A stretch of 64,000 nucleotides of DNA from Mesorhizobium qingshengii (GTDB lineage: Bacteria; Pseudomonadota; Alphaproteobacteria; Rhizobiales; Rhizobiaceae). Below the pieces are notes generated by a model. That model was not told the origin of the DNA. It did no database searches and saw nothing but the letters and a program-made list of their open reading frames with translations. A program made the translations under genes and the position numbers. Each line of letters opens with the position of its first letter. Within the stretch, counting starts at the first letter, position 1. Positions 19,139-28,482 of the stretch are shown piece by piece. Location of the stretch: the NCBI RefSeq assembly GCF_900103325.1, contig NZ_FMXM01000011.1:1-64000 (forward strand), given 5' to 3'.

Positions 19139-20173
19139 ATGCTTTCTTTCGTTATCAGGCGTCTCGGCACCATGGCATTGACGATGCTGTGCCTGACGAT
19201 GATCGTCTTCTTCCTGATCAATCTCGAGCCCAATCTGAAGAAGCTGGCGATCAGCCAGACGGAGATGCACACGTCGGCCGAGCAACTCGAAGGATGGCTG
19301 GCCAATCACGGCTACCGGCAGAACTTCTTCGTCCGCTACGGTCAGTGGCTTGGCGTCCTGCCCAAGCAGCCGGTGACCGACCCGACGACAGGCAAGCCGG
19401 CGCAGCGTTTCACCTTTTGCAACGATCCGGTGGTGCCGACCTTCTCTGGCGTTCTCGAAGGCGATTTCGGCTGCTCGACCAAGTTCAAGGCGACGGTCGC
19501 CTCGAAGCTGTTCCCCGCTCTTGGCGCCACCGGCATCCTGATGTTCTGGGTGCTGGCGGTGATGGTGCCGATCTCGCTCTTGATAGGCATCCTGGCCGGC
19601 ATGCGCGAGGGGTCGCGAACCGACCGCGTGCTTTCGGTGGCCTCGATCGCCTCGACCGCGACACCTGAATATGTGTCGGGCGTCATCTTCACCGTCATCT
19701 TCGCCTCATGGCTCGGCTGGCTGAACGGTTCGGCCGCATCGGCAAGCCAGGGCATCACCTTCTATAATTTCACGCTGCCCGTCATGACGCTGGCGATCTA
19801 CGGCATCGGCTATATCGCCCGCATGACGCGCGCTTCGATGGTCGAGGTGATGACTCAGCAATATATCCGCACTGCCCGATTGAAGGGGCTCTCCTTCGGC
19901 AGCGTGGTTGTGAAACATGCGTTGCGCAATGCGTTGATCGCGCCCTTCACGGTCATCATGCTGCAGTTTCCGTGGCTGCTCACCGGCGTCGTCATCGTCG
20001 AAGTGATGTTCCGCTATCAGGGCTTCGGCTACACGCTGGTCGAGGCGGCCGGCAACAACGACATCGATCTGCTGCTCGGCTGCTCGCTGGTCTCGGTGTT
20101 CATCGTCCTGATCACGCAGCTCATTTCCGATGTCGGCTACGCGTTTCTCAATCCGCGTATCAGAGTCCAGTAG
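19139..20173 (+). CDS. Peptide ABC transporter permease (DppB/OppB type)
   Basis: Inner membrane permease of 344 residues. It has an N-terminal membrane segment, a soluble periplasmic region of about 100 residues with two cysteines, and then five more membrane segments. The EAA-type cytoplasmic loop that contacts the ATPase is visible around residues 235-265 (Tyr-Ile-Arg-Thr-Ala-Arg-Leu-Lys-Gly-Leu). The periplasmic insert is longer than in typical DppB. A purine-rich GCAGGGGG ribosome binding site precedes the ATG. The partner permease starts 12 bases after its stop. Confidence 0.9.
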   Translation: MLSFVIRRLGTMALTMLCLTMIVFFLINLEPNLKKLAISQTEMHTSAEQLEGWLANHGYRQNFFVRYGQWLGVLPKQPVTDPTTGKPAQRFTFCNDPVVPTFSGVLEGDFGCSTKFKATVASKLFPALGATGILMFWVLAVMVPISLLIGILAGMREGSRTDRVLSVASIASTATPEYVSGVIFTVIFASWLGWLNGSAASASQGITFYNFTLPVMTLAIYGIGYIARMTRASMVEVMTQQYIRTARLKGLSFGSVVVKHALRNALIAPFTVIMLQFPWLLTGVVIVEVMFRYQGFGYTLVEAAGNNDIDLLLGCSLVSVFIVLITQLISDVGYAFLNPRIRVQ

Positions 20174-20185
20174 GAGATCAGGCGG

Positions 20186-21343
20186 ATGCAGGTCGAATAT
20201 ATCAGCGCCGTCAATGTCGTACTGGGAGTGCTGTCGCGCTTCTGGCCGGTGTGGATCGCGCTCGTCATCGTGATGGGAGCAAGCTTCGCCTACAAGAAGA
20301 AGCTGGCGCTCTACGGGCAGCTGTTCGACAGCGGCGTCGGCATCGTCGGCGTCGGCATCTGCCTGTTCTGGCTGTTCACGGCCATCTTCGCCGCGACCAT
20401 CTCGCCCTTCGATCCGCTCGCCCAGGTGCCGATCATGAAGGACGTGTTGCCGGGCGGGATCGAGCCGCAGTCGGGGCTGGTCTATCTTTTCGGCGGCGAC
20501 AAGCTGGCGCGCGACGTGTTTTCGCGCATGGTCTATGGCAGCCAGATCGTGCTCATCATCGCCCCTGCCGCGACGGGCTTCGCGCTGATGGTCGGCATCA
20601 CGCTCGGCCTGCCTGCCGGCTACTATGGCGGCAAGATCGACACCGTGCTGTCGTTCCTGGCCAACCTCGTGCTCGCCTTCCCGGTCATCCTCTTGTTCTA
20701 CCTTCTGGTGACGCCGGGCATCATGGATACGCCGATCCCTTATGCGCTGGCTGGCGTGTTCTTCCTGTTTCCGATCATCTTCTTCAGCGTGCTGTTCTGG
20801 ACGCGCTACAAGAACCGGCCCGACCGGATCTACATCCTGCTCGGCCTGACCTTGGTGATCGGCGGCTGGATCTATGTCGGCCTCGTGTTCGACCGTGACC
20901 CGCTGCACATCGTGCATATCGATCCCAACCAGCTCAATATCTTCGTGGCCGTGGTGTTCGCCTCCAGCCCCGGCGTGTTCCGCATCGTGCGCGGCCTGGT
21001 GATGGACATCAAGACGCGCGACTATGTGGCGGCGGCGCAGACGCGCGGCGAATCACCCTGGTACATCATGCTGTGGGAGATCCTGCCCAATGCGCGCGGG
21101 CCGCTGATCGTCGATGCCTGCCTGCGCATCGGCTACACCACCATCCTGCTCGGCACGCTCGGCTATTTCGGCCTGGGCCTGGCGCCGGAAAGCCCGGACT
21201 GGGGCACCGCGATCAAGGACGCCAGCCGTCTGCTGCGCTCCTTCATCCACCCGGCGCTGCCGCCGACGATCGCACTGATGTCGTTCGTGCTGGGGCTCAA
21301 CCTGCTCGCCGACTCTTTGCGTGAACAATCGATGAAAGACTGA
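20186..21343 (+). CDS. Peptide ABC transporter permease (DppC/OppC type)
   Basis: Second membrane subunit of the importer, 385 residues, with about six hydrophobic segments. The conserved EAA loop is near residues 270-300 (Asp-Tyr-Val-Ala-Ala-Ala-Gln-Thr-Arg-Gly-Glu), and the C-terminal Pro-Asp-Trp-Gly segment is typical of DppC. There is an extra hydrophobic stretch around residues 190-235 compared with the usual DppC, making it longer than the common 300 residues. GGAG lies 11 bases before the ATG. Confidence 0.9.
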   Translation: MQVEYISAVNVVLGVLSRFWPVWIALVIVMGASFAYKKKLALYGQLFDSGVGIVGVGICLFWLFTAIFAATISPFDPLAQVPIMKDVLPGGIEPQSGLVYLFGGDKLARDVFSRMVYGSQIVLIIAPAATGFALMVGITLGLPAGYYGGKIDTVLSFLANLVLAFPVILLFYLLVTPGIMDTPIPYALAGVFFLFPIIFFSVLFWTRYKNRPDRIYILLGLTLVIGGWIYVGLVFDRDPLHIVHIDPNQLNIFVAVVFASSPGVFRIVRGLVMDIKTRDYVAAAQTRGESPWYIMLWEILPNARGPLIVDACLRIGYTTILLGTLGYFGLGLAPESPDWGTAIKDASRLLRSFIHPALPPTIALMSFVLGLNLLADSLREQSMKD

Positions 21344-21390
21344 TTGACGGGCTTCGGCCCGCATCTGGTAAAATTGGATTGGAGCGACCC

Positions 21391-23595
21391 ATGAATGAGG
21401 CAGTTCGAAATCCCGCCAAGCCGACCAATGGGCCGATCATCGAGATCGAGAACCTGTCGATCTCCTTCTTTACCCGCAAGGGCGAGATACCGGCCGTCAT
21501 GGATTTTTCCTGCACGGTCATGCCGGGCGAGGCGATGGGCATCGTCGGCGAATCCGGCTGCGGCAAGTCGACCGTGTCGCTCGGCATCATGCGCGACCTC
21601 TCCAACATCGGGAAGATCGTCGGCGGCAAGATCAAGTTCCAGGGCAAGGACATGGGCGAGCTCTCCGACGAGGAGCTGCGTGCCATCCGTGGCAACAAGA
21701 TCGCCATGATCTACCAGGAGCCGATGGCCAGCCTCAACCCTGCGATGAAGGTCGGCCAGCAGCTGATGGAAGTGCCGCTGATCCACGACAAGGTGTCGAA
21801 GGAAGAGGCTTACAAACGGGCGCTCGAAATGGTGCGCTCTGTCAAGCTGCCCGATCCCGAGCGCATGATGCGCTCCTATCCGCACCAGCTTTCGGGCGGC
21901 CAGCAGCAGCGCATCGTCATCGCCATGGCGCTGCTGTCGAAGCCGGCGCTGCTGCTGCTCGACGAGCCGACGACGGCGCTCGACGTGACGGTGGAGGCGG
22001 GCATCGTCGATCTGGTCAAGGGGCTGGGCGAGAAGTTCGGCACCTCGATGATCTTCGTGTCGCACAATCTCGGCCTGATCCTCGAGACCTGCGACCGCAT
22101 CACGGTGATGTATTCGGGCGAGGCGGTGGAGACCGGCAAGATCAAGGACGTGTTCGACCGGATGCGCCATCCCTACACGCAAGGGCTGTTCCGCTCGATC
22201 CCGCTGCCCGGCGCCGACAAGAATTCGCGGCCGCTGATCTCCATCCCCGGGCAATTGCCGCTGCCGCATGAGCGGCCGAAGGGCTGCAATTTCGGTCCGC
22301 GCTGCCACCATTTCGTCGAGGGCGTCTGCAACGCCGCCGAGATTCCGATGATCGCGGTCGAAGGCCATGAAGGCCATTTCTCGCGCTGCGTGCGCTTCAA
22401 CGAGATCGACTGGGAAGCGCTGCCGCCCGGCGCCAAGAAGGTCAATGAGCGCGTCGTGCCCGGCGCGCCGGTGCTGAAGATCGAGGACCTGCGGAAGTAT
22501 TACAAGGTCGGCGGCAACGAGGTGTTCGGCTCGAGCGAGGGGCGTGTCGTCAAGGCCAACGAGACGATCTCGTTCATGGCGCGCGAATCCGAGACCGTCG
22601 CCATTGTCGGTGAATCCGGCTGTGGAAAGTCGACGCTGGCCAAGGTGCTGCTCGGACTTGAGACGGCAAGCTCGGGCACTGTCACGCTGGGCAACAAGGA
22701 AATCCAGTCGACCGGCGTCGAGAGCCGCAGCGTCGATACCGTGTCGTCGATCCAGATGGTGTTCCAGAACCCGTTCGACACGCTCAACCCCAGCCATTCG
22801 GTCGGCTCGCAGATCATCCGCACGCTGGAGAAATTCAAGGTTGGCAAGACGGTTGCCGACCGCCGCAAGCGGATGCTGGAACTGCTCGACCTGGTGAAGC
22901 TGCCGCGGGCCTTCGAAACCCGCAAGCCGCGCCAGCTTTCGGGCGGCCAGAAGCAGCGCATCGGCGTGGCGCGCGCCTTTGCCGGCGACGCCAAGGTGGT
23001 GGTGGCCGACGAGCCGGTCTCGGCGCTCGACGTGTCGGTGCAGGCCGCGGTGACCGAACTCTTGATGGACATCCAGCGCAAGAACAAGACGACGATGCTG
23101 TTCATCAGCCACGACCTGTCCGTCGTGCGCTACATCGCCGACCGCGTCGTCGTCATGTATCTCGGCTATATCGTCGAGCAAGGCACGACCGACCAGATCT
23201 TCGCGCCGCCCTATCACCCCTATACCGAGGCGCTGCTGTCGGCGATCCCGATCGCCGACACCAGCGTGGTGAAGCGGCATATCGTGCTGGAGGGCGACAT
23301 TCCCTCGGCGATGAACCCGCCATCAGGCTGTCCGTTCCAGACACGTTGCGGCTACAAGAAGCTGGTGCCGGACAATCTGTGCGAGACCAAGGTGCCGCCG
23401 GTGAAGCATCTCGGCAACGGCCATATGAGCCTGTGCTGGCTTTCCGACGATGTGCTGGCCAAGATGGAGCCGGTGATCAAGTTCGACAAGGAACATGCCG
23501 CGCGTGAAGGCGTGCCGGAGGACGCGCCGCATGTGACGGACGCGGGCCCGACGGCCGCCGCGCCCAGGCGCCCACGTGGCAAGAAGCCGAGCTGA
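21391..23595 (+). CDS. Peptide ABC transporter double ATPase (DppD-DppF fusion)
   Basis: A 734-residue protein with two complete ABC ATPase domains in one chain. Each has a Walker A (Gly-Glu-Ser-Gly-Cys-Gly-Lys-Ser, near residues 54 and 409), a signature (Leu-Ser-Gly-Gly-Gln) and a Walker B (Leu-Leu-Asp-Glu-Pro and Val-Ala-Asp-Glu-Pro). After each half comes the C-terminal oligopeptide/dipeptide domain with clustered cysteines (Cys-Asn-Phe-Gly-Pro-Arg-Cys; Cys-Pro-Phe-Gln-Thr-Arg-Cys), which in relatives can bind an iron-sulfur cluster. Start at 21391 is supported by GGAGCG 4 bases upstream. It powers import by the two permeases encoded upstream and closes the operon. Confidence 0.93.
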   Translation: MNEAVRNPAKPTNGPIIEIENLSISFFTRKGEIPAVMDFSCTVMPGEAMGIVGESGCGKSTVSLGIMRDLSNIGKIVGGKIKFQGKDMGELSDEELRAIRGNKIAMIYQEPMASLNPAMKVGQQLMEVPLIHDKVSKEEAYKRALEMVRSVKLPDPERMMRSYPHQLSGGQQQRIVIAMALLSKPALLLLDEPTTALDVTVEAGIVDLVKGLGEKFGTSMIFVSHNLGLILETCDRITVMYSGEAVETGKIKDVFDRMRHPYTQGLFRSIPLPGADKNSRPLISIPGQLPLPHERPKGCNFGPRCHHFVEGVCNAAEIPMIAVEGHEGHFSRCVRFNEIDWEALPPGAKKVNERVVPGAPVLKIEDLRKYYKVGGNEVFGSSEGRVVKANETISFMARESETVAIVGESGCGKSTLAKVLLGLETASSGTVTLGNKEIQSTGVESRSVDTVSSIQMVFQNPFDTLNPSHSVGSQIIRTLEKFKVGKTVADRRKRMLELLDLVKLPRAFETRKPRQLSGGQKQRIGVARAFAGDAKVVVADEPVSALDVSVQAAVTELLMDIQRKNKTTMLFISHDLSVVRYIADRVVVMYLGYIVEQGTTDQIFAPPYHPYTEALLSAIPIADTSVVKRHIVLEGDIPSAMNPPSGCPFQTRCGYKKLVPDNLCETKVPPVKHLGNGHMSLCWLSDDVLAKMEPVIKFDKEHAAREGVPEDAPHVTDAGPTAAAPRRPRGKKPS

Positions 23596-23622
23596 CCGAT
23601 CGAGGTTAGAGGCGCGGCGCGT

Positions 23623-24213
23623 TCAGTTGCCGCACTGGCTCAGCTGCTTTTCATAGTCCCGAGCCATCTTTTCGGTGGCCCGGGCATAGCCCTGGACGCC
23701 GGCGTCGCCGCGGTTGCCGCGGCCATAGGCGGTCCAGCCGAGATAGTAGGCGAGATAGAGATTGTAGGTGTCGTTGCGGGCAACACCGTAGGTGTCGGCG
23801 GTCTTGGAATGGTACCAACCGACGAAATCGACGGCATCGGCGAATTTCGTCCGCCGCGCCGCCCAGTTGCCGGTTTCGTTCTGATATTGCGACCAGGTGC
23901 CGTCCAGCGCCTGCGAGAAGCCGGTGGCCGACGAGACGTGCGTCCACGGAATGAAGCCGAGCAGCTTGGTGCGCGGCGGCCGGGCATTGCTCTTGAAACC
24001 GGATTCCTTGCGCACCGTCGCCATAAGCACGGGAACCGGCACGCCGTATTTCTGTTGCGTGCGCTCAGCCGCCGACTGCCAGTTGTCGAACCAGCCGTCG
24101 TTCTGGTCGAAGACGGCGCAGACATTGTTGATGTGGCTGGGTGCCGTCGCGCAGGCCGAAAGTGCCAGCAGCACGCCAACCGCTACAATTTTACTAAAAC
24201 TCGACCTACGCAT
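23623..24213 (-). CDS. Lipoprotein with lytic transglycosylase (SLT) domain
   Basis: A 196-residue predicted lipoprotein. The signal sequence ends in the lipobox Leu-Ser-Ala-Cys (Cys at about residue 21), so the mature protein should be lipid-anchored in the envelope. The body resembles SLT-type lytic transglycosylases: Val-Arg-Lys-Glu-Ser-Gly-Phe, with the putative catalytic Glu near residue 70, followed by Ala-Thr-Gly-Phe-Ser-Gln-Ala. Predicted role is cleavage of peptidoglycan glycan strands. It converges with the ABC transporter operon and starts divergently from the MttB-like gene. Two tyrosine-rich helices (Tyr-Asn-Leu-Tyr-Leu-Ala-Tyr-Tyr) fit the family. Confidence 0.82.
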   Translation of the reverse strand: MRRSSFSKIVAVGVLLALSACATAPSHINNVCAVFDQNDGWFDNWQSAAERTQQKYGVPVPVLMATVRKESGFKSNARPPRTKLLGFIPWTHVSSATGFSQALDGTWSQYQNETGNWAARRTKFADAVDFVGWYHSKTADTYGVARNDTYNLYLAYYLGWTAYGRGNRGDAGVQGYARATEKMARDYEKQLSQCGN

Positions 24214-24308
24214 TGGCAGAGCAATAGGCCGAAATCATAAACGGAATCTTGCCGCCGTCGTTAACCGCTCGCCAGCGCATTTGCCCGGGAAGATACCATA
24301 TTGATAAT

Positions 24309-24329
24309 CCGACGCATTTCGTCGTTTTT
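24309..24329 (+). terminator. Small hairpin plus T6 in the leader of the MttB-like gene
   Basis: CGACG, five bases, CGTCG, then TTTTTT. No rightward gene ends upstream (the neighbour is divergent), so if real it would be a leader attenuator and not a gene-end terminator. The stem is short, so this is weak. Confidence 0.25.
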
Positions 24330-24421
24330 TCTAAAGAGATATTGCATAAATGCCGCCTTGGCTAAAATCGCGCCCGCAAACGGCGTATTTCTGACAGCTT
24401 GGCTGGTTCGCCGGGGCTTTG

Positions 24422-25969
24422 ATGCCGGGCATGAACGAGCCAAGACGCAAACGTGGCGCCGAGCGCACCAGCAACAGGGGCCCAACGCCCATTCCGCAAC
24501 TGCCGCTCAGGCGGGTAACCAATCCCTATCCGCCGATGGCCCTGCTGTCGCCCGACCAGATCGAGCAGATCCACCAGGCGTCGATGCATATACTGGAGAA
24601 TTTCGGCATCGAGGTGATGAGCCCGCGGGCGCTGTCGCTGTTCGAGAAGGCAGGCGCCACAGTCGATCATGCGACGGCGAATGTCCGTATCGACAGGGGC
24701 CTGGTCGCAGAAGCGCTGAAGACCACGCGGTCCAGCTATGTGTTGACGCCACGCAATCCGTCGCATGCCGTTCATCTCGGCGGCAACACCATCAATTTCA
24801 CGCTCGTTGCCGGACCGCCCAATGTGCACGACATGGAGCGTGGCCGCCGCGCCGGCAATCTGCGCGACTACGCGGATCTCACCCGTCTGGCACAGCATTT
24901 CAACTGCATTCACATGCTCGGCAACCAGGTCTGCGCGCCGGTGGAACTGCCGGCGAATTCCCGTCATCTCGACACCTATTTCACCAACCTGACGCTGACC
25001 GACAAGAGCTTCCATGTCTCGGCGATCGGCCGGGGCAGGGCGCTGGACGGCATCGAGATGATGGCGATCGCGCGCGGGCTGACACTGGACCAGATGCGCG
25101 ATGATCCCGGCATCACCACCATCATCTCGGTCAATTCGCCGCGCCGTTTCGACGAGATGATGGCGGAGGGGCTGATGACGATGGCCGAGTTCGGCCAGTC
25201 GGTGGCGGTGACGCCGTTCACGCTGATGGGGGCGATGAGCCCGGTGACGCTGGCCGGCGCGCTGGCGCAGCAGAATGCCGAGGCGTTGTTCGGCGTGGTG
25301 CTGACGCAGCTGGTGCGTCCCGGTGCACCGGTCATGTATGGCGCCTTCACCTCCAATGTCGACATGAAGTCGGGCGCGCCGGCCTTCGGCACGCCGGAGA
25401 ACACCAAGGCCAACGTCGCGTCGGGGCAGCTGGCGCGGCGCTACGGGCTGCCCTACCGCACGACGCCGGGCTCGGCCTCCAACGCCGCCGACGCGCAAGG
25501 GGCCTATGAGACGCTGATGGCGCTGTGGGGCGCGGTGCTCGGCCACGGCAACCTCGTCTATCACGCTGCCGGATGGCAGGAGGGCGGGCTGACGGCCTCG
25601 TTCGAGAAGTTCATCATCGATGTCGAGATGATCCAGCACATGATGGAATTCTTGCGGCCGATCGAGGTCAACGAGGCCGAGCTTGCCGTCGAGGCGCTGG
25701 GCGCGGTGCCGACCGGTGGCCATTTCTTCGGCGAGCCGCATACGCTGGAGCGCTATGCCACCGCCTTCTACCAGCCGATGCTCTCCAACTGGCAGAACTA
25801 CGAAGCCTGGCAGGAGGCCGGCGGGCTCGACGCCACGGCGCGCGCGACGCGACTGTGGAAGAAGGCGCTGGAAGAGTACGCCGAGCCGGTGATGGATGTC
25901 GCCGTGCGCGAGGCGCTGGAGGCCTATATGGCCAAGCGCAAGGAAGCTATCGGGCAGGGCGAGCCGTGA
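24422..25969 (+). CDS. MttB-family methyltransferase without pyrrolysine
   Basis: A 515-residue member of the trimethylamine methyltransferase (MttB) superfamily, which moves a methyl group from a quaternary or tertiary amine to a corrinoid protein. The reading frame contains no in-frame amber codon, so it is the non-pyrrolysine type; characterised members such as MtgB use glycine betaine and others use carnitine or proline betaine. Recognisable blocks are the N-terminal Leu-Glu-Asn-Phe-Gly-Ile-Glu-Val and the Pro-Gly-Ser-Ala-Ser-Asn segment near residue 343. No corrinoid-binding protein gene lies beside it. The next gene (64-base gap) is a GcvT-domain flavoprotein, so the methyl group may instead pass into folate chemistry. 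I took the ATG at 24422; TTG 24419 or ATG 24431 are alternatives. Confidence 0.85.
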   Translation: MPGMNEPRRKRGAERTSNRGPTPIPQLPLRRVTNPYPPMALLSPDQIEQIHQASMHILENFGIEVMSPRALSLFEKAGATVDHATANVRIDRGLVAEALKTTRSSYVLTPRNPSHAVHLGGNTINFTLVAGPPNVHDMERGRRAGNLRDYADLTRLAQHFNCIHMLGNQVCAPVELPANSRHLDTYFTNLTLTDKSFHVSAIGRGRALDGIEMMAIARGLTLDQMRDDPGITTIISVNSPRRFDEMMAEGLMTMAEFGQSVAVTPFTLMGAMSPVTLAGALAQQNAEALFGVVLTQLVRPGAPVMYGAFTSNVDMKSGAPAFGTPENTKANVASGQLARRYGLPYRTTPGSASNAADAQGAYETLMALWGAVLGHGNLVYHAAGWQEGGLTASFEKFIIDVEMIQHMMEFLRPIEVNEAELAVEALGAVPTGGHFFGEPHTLERYATAFYQPMLSNWQNYEAWQEAGGLDATARATRLWKKALEEYAEPVMDVAVREALEAYMAKRKEAIGQGEP

Positions 25970-26033
25970 TGCGCCAGTCTTCCTGTCTTGATTCACTTCA
26001 TTCATCCAACACTCTGAAATAACGAGAAAACCT

Positions 26034-28460
26034 ATGAAGTCGCATGCAAAGGTCGTGGTCATTGGCGGTGGCGTCGTCGGGTGCTCCGTGCTGTTCCATC
26101 TCGCTCGCCACGGCTGGACCGACGTCGTGCTGCTGGAGCGCGATGAGCTGACCTCTGGCTCGACCTGGCACGCGGCCGGCGGCATGCACACGATCAATGG
26201 CGACCCCAACGTTGCCAAGCTGCAGAAATACACCATCAGCCTCTACAAGGAGATCGAGGAGCTTTCCGGCCAGGCTACCGGCGTGCACCTGACCGGCGGC
26301 GTTCTCCTGGCGGCGACCGAGGCGCGCCTCGACTGGCTGCGCGGCGTCGTCGCCAAAGGCCGCTATCTCGGCATCGAACTGGAGGAAATCTCACCGAAAG
26401 AAGCAGCCGAACTGATGCCGCTGCTTGATCCCAAGCAGTTCGTTGGCGCCGTCAGAAACAAGGAGGACGGCCATCTCGATCCCTCCGGCGTCACCCATGC
26501 CTATGCCAAGGCCGCGCGCAAACTCGGCGCCGAGGTCGAGCGCTTCACCAAGGTTGAGGACATCGTGCGGCGTGCCGACGGGATGTGGCGTGTCATCACC
26601 AACAAGGGCGAGGTGGTGGCCGAGCATGTCGTCAACGCCGGCGGCCTGTGGGCGCGCGAGGTCGGCCGCATGGTTGGCCTCGAACTGCCGGTGCTGGCCA
26701 TGGAGCACATGTACCTGATCACCGAGGACATGCCCGAGGTCGCCGCTTGGAACCAGAAGACCGGTACCGAGATCATCCATGCGGTCGACTTCGACGGCGA
26801 GCTCTATCTGCGCCAGGAGCGCGGCGGCATGCTGATGGGCACCTATGAGAAGGCCAACAAGCCGTGGTCCGAATTCGAGACGCCATGGAATTTCGGCCAT
26901 GAACTGCTGGCGCCCGACATCGACCGCATCGCGCGGTCGCTGGAGGTCGGCTTCCGGCATTTTCCGGCCTTCCAGAACACCGGCATCAAGCAGATCATCA
27001 ACGGCCCGTTCACCTTCGCGCCGGACGGCAATCCGCTGGTCGGGCCGGTGCGCGGCCTGCCGGGCTTCTGGGTCGCCTGCGGCGTCATGGCTGGTTTCTC
27101 ACAAGGCGGCGGCGTTGGCCTGGCGCTGTCCAACTGGATGATCGAGGGCGATCCCGGCGCCGACATCTGGGCGATGGATGTCGCGCGCTATGGCGACTGG
27201 GCGACGATGGCCTACACCAACGCCAAGGTGCGCGAGAATTACTCGCGCCGCTTCTCGATCCGCTTCCCCAACGAGGAACTGCCCGCCGGGCGGCCGCTGA
27301 AGACGACGCCGGTCTATGATCTGTTGTCGGCCAAAGGCGCACGTTGGGGCGTCGCCTATGGGCTGGAGGTGCCGCTTTGGTATGCGCCGGAAGGCGTCGA
27401 GGACGAGTTCTCCTGGCGTCGCTCGAGCGATTTCACGCATGTGGCCAACGAGGTGAAGACGGTTCGCACCGGTGTCGGCCTGTCGGAGATTTCGAGCTTC
27501 GCCAAGTACAAGGTGACGGGTGAGGGGGCCGCGGCGTGGCTCGACCGCCTGCTTGCCTGCAAACTGCCGAAACCCGGCCGCATGACGCTGGCGCCGATGC
27601 TGAAGGAAGATGGCAAGCTGATCGGCGACTTCACGCTGGCCAATCTCGGCAGTGGCGGCTGGTTCCTCGCCGGCTCGGGAGTTGCCGAGCAATACCACAT
27701 GCGCTGGTTCGAAAAGCACCTGCCTGATGATGGCTCTGTCCGCATCGAGGCGCTGGGCCAGAAGCTCACCGGCTTGTCGATCGCCGGGCCGAAGGCGCGC
27801 GATGTGCTGGCAAAGGTTACGCGCTCGGATGTTTCGAATGCCGCGTTTCCATTCATGGCCATTGCCAGCATGGATATCGGCATGGCGCCGTGCCTGGTCG
27901 GCCGCGTCAGCTACACCGGCGATCTCGGCTACGAGATGTGGGTGGCGCCGGAGTATCAGCGCGCCGCATTCCGGGCTCTGATGGCGGCCGGTGAGGAATT
28001 CGGCATCGGCCTGTTCGGTTCGCGCGCGCTCAACGCGTTGCGGCTGGAGAAGAATTACGGCTCATGGGCGCGCGAATACCGGCCGATTTACGGGCCGCTG
28101 GAAGCAGGGCTCGACCGCTTCGTCGCCTATGGCAAGGAGGCCGATTTCATCGGCAAGGCGGGAGCGCTGGCCGAGCGCAAACAAGGCGGCAGGCTTCGCC
28201 TGCGTGCCTTCATCGTCGATGCCGACGACGCCGATGTCATCGGCGACGAGCCGATCTGGTTCGGCGGCTCGGTGCGCGGCTGGGTCACCTCGGGCGGCTA
28301 CGCGCATCATTCGAAAAAGTCCGTCGCCGTCGGCTATGTGCCGAAGGAGATCGCCGACGAGAGCGATGGTTTCGAGATCGAACTGCTTGGCAAACGCCAC
28401 GCGGCGCGCATGCAGGCGGCGCCGCTGTTCGATGCGAATTTCGAGCGCATGAGAGGGTGA
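26034..28460 (+). CDS. FAD-dependent dimethylglycine/sarcosine dehydrogenase-like protein with GcvT domain
   Basis: An 808-residue two-part enzyme. The N-terminal half is a DAO-type flavoprotein with the dinucleotide motif Gly-Gly-Gly-Val-Val-Gly-Cys at about residues 11-17 and the His in Ser-Thr-Trp-His-Ala-Ala-Gly that often carries covalent FAD in this family. A linker (FAO_M) leads to a C-terminal aminomethyltransferase (GcvT) domain that binds tetrahydrofolate, with Tyr-Thr-Gly-Asp-Leu-Gly-Tyr-Glu near residue 630. The family oxidatively demethylates dimethylglycine or sarcosine and hands the one-carbon unit to folate. It follows the MttB-like gene, so together they probably demethylate a betaine or methylamine. 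The substrate is not certain. Confidence 0.9.
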   Translation: MKSHAKVVVIGGGVVGCSVLFHLARHGWTDVVLLERDELTSGSTWHAAGGMHTINGDPNVAKLQKYTISLYKEIEELSGQATGVHLTGGVLLAATEARLDWLRGVVAKGRYLGIELEEISPKEAAELMPLLDPKQFVGAVRNKEDGHLDPSGVTHAYAKAARKLGAEVERFTKVEDIVRRADGMWRVITNKGEVVAEHVVNAGGLWAREVGRMVGLELPVLAMEHMYLITEDMPEVAAWNQKTGTEIIHAVDFDGELYLRQERGGMLMGTYEKANKPWSEFETPWNFGHELLAPDIDRIARSLEVGFRHFPAFQNTGIKQIINGPFTFAPDGNPLVGPVRGLPGFWVACGVMAGFSQGGGVGLALSNWMIEGDPGADIWAMDVARYGDWATMAYTNAKVRENYSRRFSIRFPNEELPAGRPLKTTPVYDLLSAKGARWGVAYGLEVPLWYAPEGVEDEFSWRRSSDFTHVANEVKTVRTGVGLSEISSFAKYKVTGEGAAAWLDRLLACKLPKPGRMTLAPMLKEDGKLIGDFTLANLGSGGWFLAGSGVAEQYHMRWFEKHLPDDGSVRIEALGQKLTGLSIAGPKARDVLAKVTRSDVSNAAFPFMAIASMDIGMAPCLVGRVSYTGDLGYEMWVAPEYQRAAFRALMAAGEEFGIGLFGSRALNALRLEKNYGSWAREYRPIYGPLEAGLDRFVAYGKEADFIGKAGALAERKQGGRLRLRAFIVDADDADVIGDEPIWFGGSVRGWVTSGGYAHHSKKSVAVGYVPKEIADESDGFEIELLGKRHAARMQAAPLFDANFERMRG

Positions 28461-28473
28461 AGGCTCACCCTCT
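28452..28473. terminator. Bidirectional hairpin at the 3' end of the GcvT flavoprotein gene
   Basis: AGAGGGTGA and TCACCCTCT form a perfect 9-bp stem around a 4-base loop. The left arm contains the TGA stop of the flavoprotein gene and the right arm ends just before the stop of the convergent DoxX gene (28483). No T-tract follows, so termination strength is uncertain. Confidence 0.5.
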
Positions 28474-28482
28474 GTTCCGGCC

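Noticed and set aside
21163..23280. 705-codon minus-strand frame opposite the double ATPase
   Set aside because: Arg/His/Leu-rich shadow; the plus strand has Walker and signature motifs.
24362..26236. 624-codon minus-strand frame opposite the MttB-like gene
   Set aside because: No motif and spans a promoter region and two genes on the other strand.
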